Positions 46,374-57,343 of a stretch of 64,000 bases of DNA are shown piece by piece. The stretch lies in the NCBI RefSeq assembly GCF_031755915.1, contig NC_083379.1, forward strand, positions 16,415,501 through 16,479,500. The letters are read 5' to 3'. Position 1 is the first letter of the stretch. The number at the start of each line of letters is the position of its first letter. The position numbers and the translations under genes are program-made. Source of the stretch: Ziziphus jujuba. Its lineage: Eukaryota > Streptophyta > Magnoliopsida > Rosales > Rhamnaceae. A model generated the notes under the pieces. The model was not told where the DNA came from. It made no database searches and was given only the letters and a program-made list of their open reading frames with translations.

Positions 46374-47929
46374 CATTAAAGCTTCTTCACTGGCGGACAG
46401 CCATGAGTGAAGAATATAATGCTTTGCTTAACAATGGTACTTGGACTTTAGTTCCCCCATCACCTCACCAGAATGTCATTGGTTGTAAATGGGTCTTTCG
46501 TACTAAATGAAAGTCTGATGGTAGTATTGAGCAATATAAAGCTCACCTGGTTGCAAAAGGGTTTCATCAACTCCCGGGCTTCGATTACCATGACACTTTC
46601 AGTCCTGTTGTAAAAAAAAAAAACTACTTTACAGATTGTTCTTTATCTAGCTCTTGCTTATGATTGGCTACTTCGACAACTAGATGTCAATAATGCCTTC
46701 CTCCATGGCTATCTCTCTGAAATAGTGTATATGTCTCAACCTCCTGGCTTTGTTGATGAAACACAATCCGATTCTATCTGTAAGCTTCACAAATTTTTGT
46801 ATAGGCTCAAACAAGCTCCATGTGCTTGGTATCATGAACTACGAGCCTTCTTATATGGTCTTAGCTTTGTTAAATCCAAATCGGATACCTCGTTATTTCT
46901 CCTATCTCATAATGGTGCACAAGTGATTATTTTGGTCTATGTGGATGATCTTACTGTTGCTAGTAGCTCTTTGTCTATGGTTGATGCTGTTATTTCTCAA
47001 TTGGTTGACCGGTTTTCTATTAAAGATTTTGGTCCTCTCCACTATTTTTCTTGGTGTGGATGTAACACATACATCTACTAGTTTGTTCTTATCCCAATGG
47101 CAATACATTTTTTATTTGTCTATCTCATACAAACATGGTTGCTTCCAAACTGGTTCACACTCCTACAGCCACCGGTGTCTCTTTATCCTTGCTTAATGGT
47201 TATAATCTTCCAAGTGCAACTGAGTATCGTTAAGTCCTTGGAAGTCTTCAGTACTTATTTTTTACATGACATGACATTGCCTTTATTTTGAACAAGTTAT
47301 CTCAGTTCATGCACAAGCCTACTTTTGTTCATTGGAGTGTGGTAAAAAAGGTCCTTTGATATTTAAAGGGTACTATCACTCATGGCCTCTTTCTCCAAAA
47401 ACATTCTCCTCTCTCTTTACATGCCCTTAACGATGCGGACTAAGAGGGAAATAAGGATGATCGAATTTCCACCAGTGCTTATCTTGTTTTTCTTGGCTCC
47501 AACCTTATTTCTTGGCGATCTATGAAACAACGATCTGTTGCTTGATCTTCCACCGAAGCTAAATATCGATCCGTTTCCTCTACTTCTGGTGAGTTATGTT
47601 AGGTGCGCTCTCTTCTCTTTGAACTTGGCATACTTTGTACTTCACCTCCTACAATTTATTGTGACGATATTGGTGCCACTTACTTGTGTTCCAATCCAGT
47701 GTTTCACTCCAAAATGAAGCATATCTCCATTGATTTTCATTTTGTTCATGATCAAGTTATGAGTGGTTCTCTTCATGTGTCTCATGTATCTTCTGCAGAT
47801 CAACTCATTGATATGTTCACTAAACCATTGCCCTATTCCTCATTCTTATCTCTTCGATCCAAGATTGGAATCTTCGATGGCTCCTCCATCTTGTGGGGGC
47901 ATATAAGGGATACGTGTGCTCATATGTAA
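46374..47929 (+). pseudogene. Copia reverse transcriptase-RNase H pseudogene (copy B)
   Basis: The N-terminal RT part has 'NVIGCKWVFRTK' with an adjacent stop, then '[20 protein letters not shown]'. A 12-A run at 46612 shifts the frame. Then '[14 protein letters not shown]', '[10 protein letters not shown]', and after a shift near 47060 the RNase H region to 'ADQLIDMFTKPL'. The stop at 47929 is 28 bp inside the 3' LTR, as in copy A. Confidence 0.86.
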
Positions 47930-48076
47930 ATTGTAGTATATTGTGATATTGTAATATTACATTTACCGTAATTGCTACTGTGTTTCCATACCAATTTCCT
48001 TGTACTCTGTATAAATAGTTGCCACAGTTAATGAGAATAACTTAAGCCTTTGCATTATATTTTCTTCAATCTTATA
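47902..48076 (+). repeat. Copia 3' LTR (copy B)
   Basis: 175 bp, TATAAG...CTTATA, preceded by 'ttgtgggggca'. Very similar to the other three LTRs of this element pair. Confidence 0.88.
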
Positions 48077-48081
48077 AAATC

Positions 48082-49980
48082 AACCTTAGGATGCACAAAT
48101 ATCCTTTTCATTTTTTGAATTTGGAATAATCAAACTGAGACATTAAATTTATATTAGACTCTCTCTTTCCACACTGCATCAACCAGACATATCAACTCAA
48201 ACTGTTTTCAGTCATTCAGCCGAAGGAAACAAAAAACAAAAAAAAAAAGCCCGGAGCTGGAAAACCCATTTCCCAATTTATCATATGTCAAAAGAAATTA
48301 AAAAATCAATATTTTCCAATTCTATCATAATTATATATGTTCGAAGCACGTACTTTTTGAACTCTTTGATATGGCTTCATAGCTGTACTTAGCGAAAGCA
48401 AAATTGTCCCTTGGTACAATTATTTATTCGGACCAAATTAAGGGATGTACCAATATCTTAAAAATATCTTGTAGGATTCAACGGATGAAGTTAATTTGCA
48501 CGTGTGGCATGTAGCTGTTTGTTATAAATAATTTCCTTCCAGATTTTTTTTGCTTTTATTTTTCTTTTTCCCTCATCCAAGTAGCCATGAGTTTGTTTAT
48601 TTATTTTTTTTGTTTTAGGGAAGATTTAAATGATCTAACTCTGGGAAAACTAAGTGGCAATGTCCACATCCCTTTTATGTGAGGTTTTGGAGCGAGAACC
48701 TTAATTTTAAAAGAATTAAATATTTTTTAAAAAAACCACACCACTCATAAAAGAATAGGACAAAAGTTATGGAAATGAAAAAAAAAAAAAAAAAAAAAGA
48801 TATTTTTTAAGGAAAAAAAAACTGCTTAAGTACTAACAAAACGTTTTAAAAAAATTTAGAAAGAGGCTAAAAGAATTGCACAACTACTATTCTTACATTC
48901 TTCCGGTATGTGTTTCTTTTTTTCTTTTCTTCTTTTTCTTATACAAACCTATTTTATAAATTATTCAAAATTTCCTTTTAATCTCTAATGATTTGAATTT
49001 ATACTTTCATGGACATAAATTGGGATGCTCCACCTACTGAATATGTGTATATGTTTCTTAAAAACATTTTTCCTACGTACTTACAAAGCCATATCCTTTT
49101 TCCAACAAAATACTTACAAATCATTTGGTCAAAACTTACAAAAATTGTGGCTATGCAAAATATGTATTTTTTTCAATTCTAGGAATATTTGTATCTTAGA
49201 AAATATATATGTAAATATATATATATATATAAATATATTTGTATATTTTATAGTATATATACACAGAATATGGTGAAAGGTTTATGCAAAAAGATTGTGA
49301 GGATAATTTTACAGTCATCAAATATATATTATTTTTGTTATTTGACTATAGTGGTTGGTTGTTTGTCATAGAAAGATATAAATCCTTTTCATCTCAAAAT
49401 CATATATATATATATATGTATAATTTTAATTTTTTTTTTTCACAAACATTTTTTTCATACTTTATTATTATCTCAAAATGTTTATAATATTTATCATGTT
49501 TGAACCGATATTAATATTTCTATTTGAAGAAAATAGCATTTAATTTAGTCTAATGATGTTGGCTTAATAATAAATAACCATATTTAGATTTAGAAAAAGT
49601 AGATTCACCCATACAATTTGTCAATGCCAAATGTCAAAAAATTCCTTAAAAAATTAGATAATATTAGATGAGAAAAAAAATCTTTGTAAAATAGAAAAGA
49701 AAAATACATTGTGAGTGCCAAATATCAAAACATTCCTTAAAAAATTAGATAATATTAGATGAGAAAAAAACTCTTTGTACAATAGAAAATAAAAATACTA
49801 TTTATCACCATTGGTGAATAATCATCAGTAAAACGTATATCCCTAATAACAATTTAAATGGTTATCATTAAAAATGGTAATTAATGGTGATAAATATCAA
49901 TAAAATTTTAAAAAAAAAAGTAACTTAATAAGTGTAAAGAAAAAAAAATCTAAAATAGTATATTTTGTAATTTGTTAGTC
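48082..49980. other. Shared non-coding DNA (copy B)
   Basis: Counterpart of 7009-8880. No gene; A-runs, TA tracts and two ~85-bp imperfect direct repeats near 49625-49790. Confidence 0.7.
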
Positions 49981-49983
49981 ATT

Positions 49984-50910
49984 TTCTTAACAACGTGTCA
50001 TATTGTATCTTATTCATGTAAAATTTATTTAACCTAAACACGACCTATTAAGCTTTCATATAAAAATAGATAAATCCGAACTCATTCAATAAATTATCAT
50101 GTAGCTTGTTATCTGACTCGTTAACCCACTAAGAATAAATATTAATTTTAAATTTTAAATTTGACTAAACTTTCAAAAAATAAAATATATTTTTTAAAAA
50201 AATTTGCAAAGATTCTTGTTTATTCTTAAATTTTTTAAAAATTAAACTAAAAAAAAAACAAATTAATACATGTTTAACAATAAATTAAGTAATTTTAATA
50301 TTATAGAATTTATGTGATTATAAGAATGTCCCATTTTAACGGATCTAATGGGTTTATCGTGTATTGTCGTATTTCACATGTTAAAATCCATTAATTTATT
50401 GGATCTTATTGAGTGATATTAATACAGACTCGATACGATATCGTCAATCCAAACCCATAAATTTTCATGTATGTAAAAATAGATAAATTCGAACCCATTC
50501 GATAAATTATCATGTAACTCGTTACCTAATTCATTAACCCACTAAAAATAAATATAAATTTAAAAATTTAAATTTGACGTAGCTTTCAAAAAATAAAATA
50601 ATTTTTTTTTAAAAAAAAATTAGAAAGATTCTTAGATTTTTTATAAATTAAATTAAAAGAACAAATTAATTAACATTTAATAATAAATTAAATAATTTTA
50701 ATATTATAAAATTGATATGATTACAAAAATATCCTTTTTAAATGGATTAATCGTATATTGTCATATTTCATTTGTTAAAATCTATTAATTTATTGGATCT
50801 TATTAGGTGATACTAATACAGATACGATACGATATCGTCAATCAAAATCTATAAATTATCATATGGGTTTATGTGATATTATCGTGTTGTATGAGATTTT
50901 GCTAGACCTA
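49984..50910. mobile_element. Degenerate hAT-type MITEs, two abutting (copy B)
   Basis: First copy about 49984-50465, second about 50466-50910, the latter keeping a recognisable end 'ttgctagaccta'. Same family as MITEs 1 and 2. Located about 300 bp beyond the TSB stop codon. Confidence 0.68.
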
Positions 50911-51219
50911 CTTATCTGTACATGTTTCAATGGACTCCCCAATCAAAGCCTCATAGATGTATGACTGCGATTTGTTTATGCTAGCTAGTTCCCTTCTCGT
51001 TGAGATTATTGTTAGGACAATATTAGAAATATGCATCCAAATCTTTTGTTTTTATTTTTATTCAATCGAAACTAGATAGTCACAGCTTCTTATTTTATTT
51101 TGGTTTGGTTTATGTTATTTATTTATTAATATTTTTAAATGAAGTGATATTACATGTTAATGGACATTGATGGGAGGAAAAAAAAAAAAAATTAAAAAAA
51201 CAGAAGCTCCGCATGAATT

Positions 51220-53488
51220 CTATTTGGCTGGTTGGAAGTAATTATTGGATTTAATGTTGGAGAGAACAGTTCCAGCGTCCTTGTCTCCACGACCACTACA
51301 ATTTACTACCACTTTTGTGGCATTTGGTAATGTAGGACATAGTTTTTCCAAAAATGCCAATGCATGTGAGGCTTCCAAGGATGGGAATATGCCTTCCATT
51401 CTACACAAAAGTTTGTATGCTGCAAAATAATATAATTGTGATTCAATATTTTAATTTATATAAGTCATGATTAACTTTGACTATAAAAGAAGCAACTAAT
51501 TAAAGGATATATGTTCCTTTAATTTAATTTGTTGCCATACCTTCCAGAGCTTCACCATCTGTGGCAGTATAAAATTCTGCTCGACCTGTGTCTTTTAGAA
51601 AACTTAGCTCTGGGCTCACCCCTGGGTACTCCAGCCTGCAAATGTTCATCGAATTTTATCTCAGTTTAATTCAGGGCTTAATGTTCTCAGAAACGAGATC
51701 GGACTTGCTCACAAACACATATTGGATCCAGATTTATAACATGTATGTGAAACCCCACATATCTCAAATTATTTTTCCTCTACAAATTGACTAGTCTGTT
51801 CTTTTGTCGGACGGATCTATATAATTTCAGCAGTGCTTTTCAAAGGATAAAATAATTCACCATTTTTTTTTTTTTTCATTCTAGATATATTTATACTTTC
51901 AAACAAAACATCCTACACACCGATGTCTATGCTTCTTTATTATATTAAGTTTTAGATTCAAGTTTCCTAACCATAAAAAATAATAATAATAATAATTAAA
52001 TAAAACAAAACATTCTACATATGTTTGCTATTTTGTAAACTAACACAACAATTCATATAATTTGATTTTCACGAAGATGCGCCCCTAATGAAGTGCAAAT
52101 TCTTCGAGGTTTGAAACACACCCTCTTATCTTTCAAAGCAAAAATTATTGTAAGTGGATTAAAAAAATAATAATAAAAAAAAAAAAAGAAACAGAGACTT
52201 ACCCCACACCAATTGAGTGCGGTCCCACAATCTGTCCATCATCATCTTGCAACAAATAACACATTGCTCCATGATACACACCCAATTCTCCTCTAGCCAA
52301 AGTTGCAGAGTGAAGACCACTATCCAACCCAAAGCCACCAGCCTCAACCCCAATCAACGTCACATCTTGGTCGTCTAAGAATTCATGGAACAATCCCAAT
52401 GCGTTGGACCCACTTCCCACGCAAGCCACTAGCACATCCGGTTTCCCTCCCCACTTCTCCATCGCTTGCTTCCTTGTCTCCTTTCCTATCACCGATTGGA
52501 ATTCTCGTACCATGGTGGGGCATGGATGGGGCCCCACAACTGTACCAGATAGGTAATAGTTGCTTTCCAAGTCACCCACCCAGTTCCTTATGGCTTCCGA
52601 AGTCGCATCCTTAAAGTTTCCATGCACGGATTTAACCTACACCACATGTACAGAATCAGATAAGGCCTACGCGTGTGAATATTATTAACCTTAATTTTGG
52701 TATTAGAATGTTATTAACAAAAACAAAATAATGATAATCATAATAAAATAAAAAAGGTATGTACCTGAGCACCTAGAAGCTCCATTAAAACAACATTAGA
52801 ATATTGTTTTTCTATGTCTTTGGTTCCCATGAAGATGGTGCAGTCCAAAGAGAGTTTGGCACATGCAGCCGCGGTGGCGACGCCGTGTTGTCCGGCACCG
52901 GTGGCCGCCACGATGCTTGTCCTGCCCATGCGTTTGGCGATCATCGCCTGGGCTAGGGCGTTGTTGATCTTGTGTGCTCCACCATGATTTAGATCTTCTC
53001 TCTTTAGATATATCTCTGGACCTTCTCCATCTTCGTTCTTGTAATGCTCTGTTAGCCTTTTAGCAAAATATAGTGGTGTCTCACGCCCAACATAGTCTCT
53101 TAGTGCTGTTGCCAGCTCTGCCTGCATTCATCACATTCAAAAGCAATACGATATTATATAATTTGATAATTCTGAACGAATCATATTAGACCCACCTTTA
53201 GGTTTTTTATTTTTTATTTTTATTTTATATCGCTACTTGATTTGTTTAGAGTATTAGTGCGCAAATTATTATTATTGTCGTTATTTTTAGTTTAATTTTT
53301 CTCTTTGTTCAGAGTTCCACCACACAAATAGGATTTGGACCTTCCATTGTTTTATTTTGGTGCCTTCATTCATGTCACAGTAAAAGCAGTTTTTTTTTTT
53401 TTTCAGCTTAATTTTTATTTTTATTTTTTTATCTTTAAAATATATATATTTTTAAAATAAAATGACATTGTATCGCCCATCCAAAATA

Positions 53489-53547
<59 letters not shown>

Positions 53548-54575
53548 AGGATAGAGGAGTCTAACCTCTTAAATAAATATTGCAAACAAAAATATTTATA
53601 TATTTATTTGATAGAACCTAAAATCTCCTTTTGACTATGTAATTATTTTTTTGTGTGTAAATAAAAAACAGAAACGTGTTTGTCAATTCTTTTTTGTTTC
53701 TTAAAAAAAAAATATTTTTTTTTTCGTATTTTGTCAATTCTTTTTTTTTTTTTAATGATTTCTTTTTTTTTTTTTTTTTTGAAGGCCGCGTGAGCCAAAT
53801 TGAACGGAGTCGCTATCCGCATAAAGAAAGATTGGTGGGCCACATTACCTACTTTTCCGCCACGTATCTTTATTTGTTTCTTTTTTTTTTTTTTTGGTTG
53901 TTGCTGTTATTTCTGGATGTCACTTCTCTACAACAGATATTTTTTTTTTTATATATTTTCAAATTTGGGTTTTTGATCCGCAAATATGGATTTTATATTA
54001 AATCTTTAAACAAAATACAAAATAGAAAAAAGAAGCAAAAAAAGTTACCAAAGTTTTCGTTTATGTTATTTTTTCAAAAGAATAACAAAAACAAAATAAT
54101 TACCAGCCAAGTTGTATTTCTTTTAATATATATATATATATATATAAACAAAAATGAAAAACAAATAACCAGTATGTTAACAAAGCACACCTTAATTACA
54201 GTAGCTTTGAAGGGTTAACAAAAACACACTTACCTGAAACTCAGAATCACGCAGAACCGACTTGAATTCAGTTTCAAGGTTGTTCAAACAAGTCATCAAT
54301 GTTTCGGGGACAAACTTACCCCCGAACCTTCCGAATATTCCATTCCCTAGTTCCCTATCCTCAATTTCAAATTTCCTCTCTGTGAAAGATCTCTTTAAAG
54401 TACCAAAATGAGTTGTTTCTACTGGTATGCAATCAGCAGCCAAAGTACCGTGGCCATCAAGAACATGTGCACAGTTCACGGAGGAATGGCCAATCTTTCT
54501 CTTAAGCGTGAAATGTCCAGAGACTGGACATGCATGGCTGCCGAGAAAAAAACTTTGCATACTACTGCAAGCCAT
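51220..54575 (-). CDS. Tryptophan synthase beta-like protein, five exons, divergent active site
   Basis: Exons (minus): 54575-54234, 53121-52765, 52636-52203, 51635-51541, 51419-51220; all introns GT-AG, frame open, 475 aa (Arabidopsis TSB1 is about 470). The first ATG is 54575; the ~70-residue Ser/His-rich N-terminus looks like a plastid transit peptide. Normally TSB condenses indole with serine using PLP. Retained: '[14 protein letters not shown]', PLP Lys in '[12 protein letters not shown]', '[10 protein letters not shown]', 'LEASHAL' and 'SGRGDKD'. Changed (enteric TrpB numbering): E109 to Ala ('[10 protein letters not shown]'), R141 to Lys, G233 to Ser ('GSGSNA'), D305 to Glu ('GLEYPGVSP'), H313 to Leu; the loop before K167 is about three residues short ('VHGNFKDA'). 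An intact frame argues against a pseudogene, but tryptophan synthase activity is doubtful. Confidence 0.93.
53491..53548. repeat. Compound (AC)n(TA)n microsatellite in TSB intron 1
   Basis: About 20 AC units followed by about 8 TA units. Copy A has only TA units at the same place (about 9613-9638). Confidence 0.9.
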
Positions 54576-54646
54576 AATTATATGGTTGCTGTGCACTGTC
54601 TGTCTATCTATCTTTTTGAACGATAATGGATAAGAAACTAAAATTC

Positions 54647-54905
54647 TTTTGCGCCTGGTTTGTGGGGAGACCGAGTGAGGGGGTCCTTGATTTATAGAGT
54701 ACAGGAAATTGTACTGGCTTTTAAAAAGTTATGCTTGATATCGATAGACAGATAGTAACAATCGCGTTGAGCTTAAAGCCACGAGTTTCACGAGTGGTAC
54801 TTTAGTTTTCGAAGCGTCACTTCAGTCTGGATGTAAAAACACGGTCAAAGGGGAATATGACCCGTGCTTATGATGCTCAAGGGAATGTAACGTAGTTGGT
54901 TCATA
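54647..54905 (-). promoter_or_regulatory. TSB upstream/core-promoter block, absent from copy A
   Basis: About 250 bp of less AT-rich DNA just upstream of the TSB start. Copy A passes directly from 'attcttttacg' to 'tatatttgattg' (10745-10780). On the minus strand it contains 'ctataaatc' (about 54690-54698), a good TATA box about 115 bp before the ATG, so transcription could start near 54660. A repeated 'cacgag' pair lies at about 54780-54796. Whether copy A lost it or copy B gained it is not settled; promoter function is inferred. Confidence 0.5.
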
Positions 54906-55550
54906 ATTTTTTTTTAATATATTTAATTGTGTATAATTTATTTATCTGTTTGTTAATACTAAATAAGTGACAATTAAAATGTGCTAGATATCAAAATTAT
55001 ATTATATAATTATAAAATTAAAGAAGGTAAAAAAAAAATCAAATTAAACACATGTTCAAATTATGTCAGTTTTTTTTATAATTATTTGAGATGTGTCTAC
55101 ATTTATGCTGTGATGGAGTCTCATTATTATGGGGTAACTCATTTGCTAAAGGAAAGAGTGATTATGAGATTCTACAATCAGGACCGACCATAAGCAAATT
55201 CATACGGTGCAAAAATGTAAAGAAATTAGTAATTATTGGATTTGAAACTTATCAAACGAACGACTCAGAAGAAAAAACTTGATAAAAACCATTTCGATCC
55301 TTCCTGCTCACACAACTTTTCCACACAGGCCTTATTGTTTTAAAATTTCCAAATGCAGTCTAACCTACCTTCCTATTCTCCTCCCAACCAACCTCATTAT
55401 TGTAGAGAAATGACAAAATTTTTCATTTTCGAACAATTTTCTAGGAAATAAAAACAAAAAGAGAAAAGAAAGAACATACTAAAGGAAAAATAAAAATAAA
55501 AAAATCCACCATTTTCTTTACTCTTTCAGCTCTCCTAAGTCCAAATTCCA
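54906..55550. other. Intergenic DNA between TSB and the PDC pseudogene
   Basis: The end of the duplicated segment lies at about 55069. Beyond it is a stretch at 55085-55290 with two short open frames and no recognised motif, then A-rich DNA. Confidence 0.4.
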
Positions 55551-56234
55551 CAGACACCAAGATTGGAGTGCTCGACGCATGCAAGGCTGCAAACAACGAT
55601 GTGGGTTCTCTTTCAAATGACACTGTGACTACCATCTAAAACTCAGTCCCTTCCTCTGTGATCAACTTGTGTGAGGCAGCTCTTGGTCGTCACCTCGCTT
55701 GTCGAGTCGTTCAAAGCGACGTCACCGATGTTTTCACCGTTCCCGATGACTTCAACTTGACCCTCCTTGACCACCTCATTTCCGAGTTGGGTCATAATAA
55801 TATTGGCTGCTGTAACTAGCTTAACACCGGGTATACTGCTGATGGCTATGCTAGGTCACATGGCGTCGATGCTTATGTCGTCACGTTCACTGCCGATGGG
55901 CTTAGTGTTCTCAATGCCATCGCCGGTGCTTACAATAAGAATTTGCCTTTGATTTGCATCGTTGGTGGTCCGAACTCCAACAACTATGGAACTAACAGAA
56001 TCCTCCATCATACAATTGGATTACCTGATTTTAGCCAGGAGCTTAGGTGCTTTCAAACTATCACATGCTTTCAGGTTTGTACTTTTTTTTCCCAATTGAG
56101 TTCTTGAATTTTATGGCTTTTATGCATCTTTATCTTGAAATTTCGAGTTGGGTTTTTCAAATTTTCTTCTTATTTGGTAGTTTTTGGACATGGGGTTTTT
56201 GGTGTGTCATTAGGCTGTGGTGAATAATCTGGAG
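55551..56234 (+). pseudogene. Pyruvate decarboxylase pseudogene, exon 1 and start of exon 2
   Basis: Exon 1 (to 56074) encodes the N-terminal TPP-binding domain of plant pyruvate decarboxylase (pyruvate to acetaldehyde, fermentation): 'ALGRHLACRVVQSDVTDVF', 'DFNLTLLDHLISE', 'GLSVLNAIAGAYNKNLPLI', 'GGPNSNNYGTNRILHHTIG', 'LPDFSQELRCFQT'. The start codon is lost, and stops lie at 55637 (TAA) and 55817 (TAG). The second falls on the TPP-activating Glu of 'NELNAGY'. A GT-AG intron (56075-56213) is kept, then 'AVVNNLE' of exon 2, and the gene ends at a MITE-like insertion at 56235. The other ~400 residues are absent. Confidence 0.9.
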
Positions 56235-56420
56235 AAAAAAAAATGGAAACAATGATAATGTTAAAAAAAAATCGTTGCCAAAAAGGAGAAAAACCGATGC
56301 TTTTTTAGAAAAGTATCAACTAATATTTTTAACTAATATTTTTAACGATGCTTTTTTGAAAAAAAAAAATGGATTTTTTTCCTTTTGGTGACAATTTTTC
56401 AAAAAACTGTCGTCTTTTCA
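56235..56420. mobile_element. Hairpin/MITE-like insertion ending the PDC pseudogene
   Basis: Imperfect inverted arms: 'cgttgccaaaaaggagaaaa' (about 56270) against 'ttttccttttggtgacaat' (about 56377). The motif 'gatgctttttt' occurs twice. A- and T-runs blur the ends. Minus-strand ORFs here are low complexity. Confidence 0.5.
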
Positions 56421-56804
56421 TTTTTTTTTCTTTTTTTTGGGTTTTTTTTTTTCCTTCAGTATGTTCCTTCTTTTCTCTTTTTGTTTTATTTCCTAGAAAA
56501 TTGTTCAAAAATGGAAAATTATGCCATTTCTCTGCAACAGTGATGTTGGTTGGGAGGAGAAGAGGAAGGTAGGTTGAGCTGGATTTAGGAATTTTGAAAC
56601 GGTGAAGTTTGTGTAAAACGGTGGTGCAAGCAAGAAGGATTGAAATGTTTTTTGTCAAGTTTTTCTCACGTGAAATAAGAAATAACCTGAACTGTTTGTT
56701 TGATAAGTTTTGAATCTAATGACCACTAATTTCCCTACGTTTTTGGATTGCAGGGATTTGCTTCAGGTCGGTATTGATGGTATAATCTCCCATTAAATAT
56801 CTAT
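56421..56804. other. Unassigned DNA before the solo LTR
   Basis: T-rich then mixed. It has 'tttttggattgcag' at 56741, an intron-acceptor-like site followed by a few codons only. It could be a residue of the PDC locus, but no PDC exon is recognised. Ends with target duplication TCTAT (56800-56804). Confidence 0.4.
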
Positions 56805-57306
56805 TGTCAAGACCTGTCCAAGATCCCTCATTGGACCCTAAATAAGCCCTAATACTAGAGAAACACCACAGAATCTTCCAATGGAAAATCCGACAGCATC
56901 TCCCCTAAGGGTAGGACTTACTACGAAATTCCCTGCATAGAACACACATTTTCATATACATCACCTTATTCCTCCCACCTTACTACAATTTAAATCCCAC
57001 AAAGTTTGCAACACTTCAATAAACAATAGGAAATCAGTGCATAATTATAAATATCCAATGTAGTATACAGAGCCCTACAAAATTCTAAGTATAAGAATTA
57101 ATACAATACAAAGCCAAAAGGAATAATACAAGGTAGAGAGGGAAAGAAGGGAAAGCTTCTTGGACTTTCAGCAACGGATAAAGACGCCGAGCTCACCTCC
57201 AAATGATCAACATCTACTAACCTGGACCTAGGGGAACAAATTTAAAAACATACATGAGATGCTAATCATCTTAATGAATGATCCAATTTACTATATAATA
57301 ATACTG

Positions 57307-57343
<37 letters not shown>

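Larger units (their letters stand above)
42238..48076 (+). mobile_element. Ty1/Copia retrotransposon, copy B, defective but longer
   Basis: 5.84 kb. LTRs 42238-42412 and 47902-48076 (TATAAG...CTTATA), flanks ACATC (42233-42237) and AAATC (48077-48081; copy A keeps ACATC on both sides). PBS 'tagtattagagcc' at 42413-42425. Domain order is gag, protease, integrase, RT, RNase H, as in Copia. Two hAT MITEs are inserted (43943-44479, 44772-45313). Every domain has stops or frameshifts. Confidence 0.92.
38949..55069. repeat. Segmental duplication, copy B (more complete)
   Basis: Collinear partner of 1-10922. It retains the complete TSB gene with its upstream segment, a longer Copia element with integrase and a second hAT MITE. 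Homology ends near 55069, after which the pyruvate decarboxylase pseudogene region is unique to this side. Confidence 0.93.

Noticed and set aside
46005..46379. Pro/Ser-rich ORFs on the plus strand
   Set aside because: This is the usual low-complexity linker between integrase and RT in Copia pol, read in shifted frames, not a separate gene.
52303..52614. Plus-strand ORF of 103 codons
   Set aside because: Antisense shadow of TSB exon 3.
54576..54596. Upstream extension of TSB exon 1 by seven codons
   Set aside because: It would begin with GTG; the first ATG (54575) gives the usual plant-type start and length.
54408..54633. Plus-strand ORFs over TSB exon 1
   Set aside because: Shadows of the minus-strand exon, which has clear homology.
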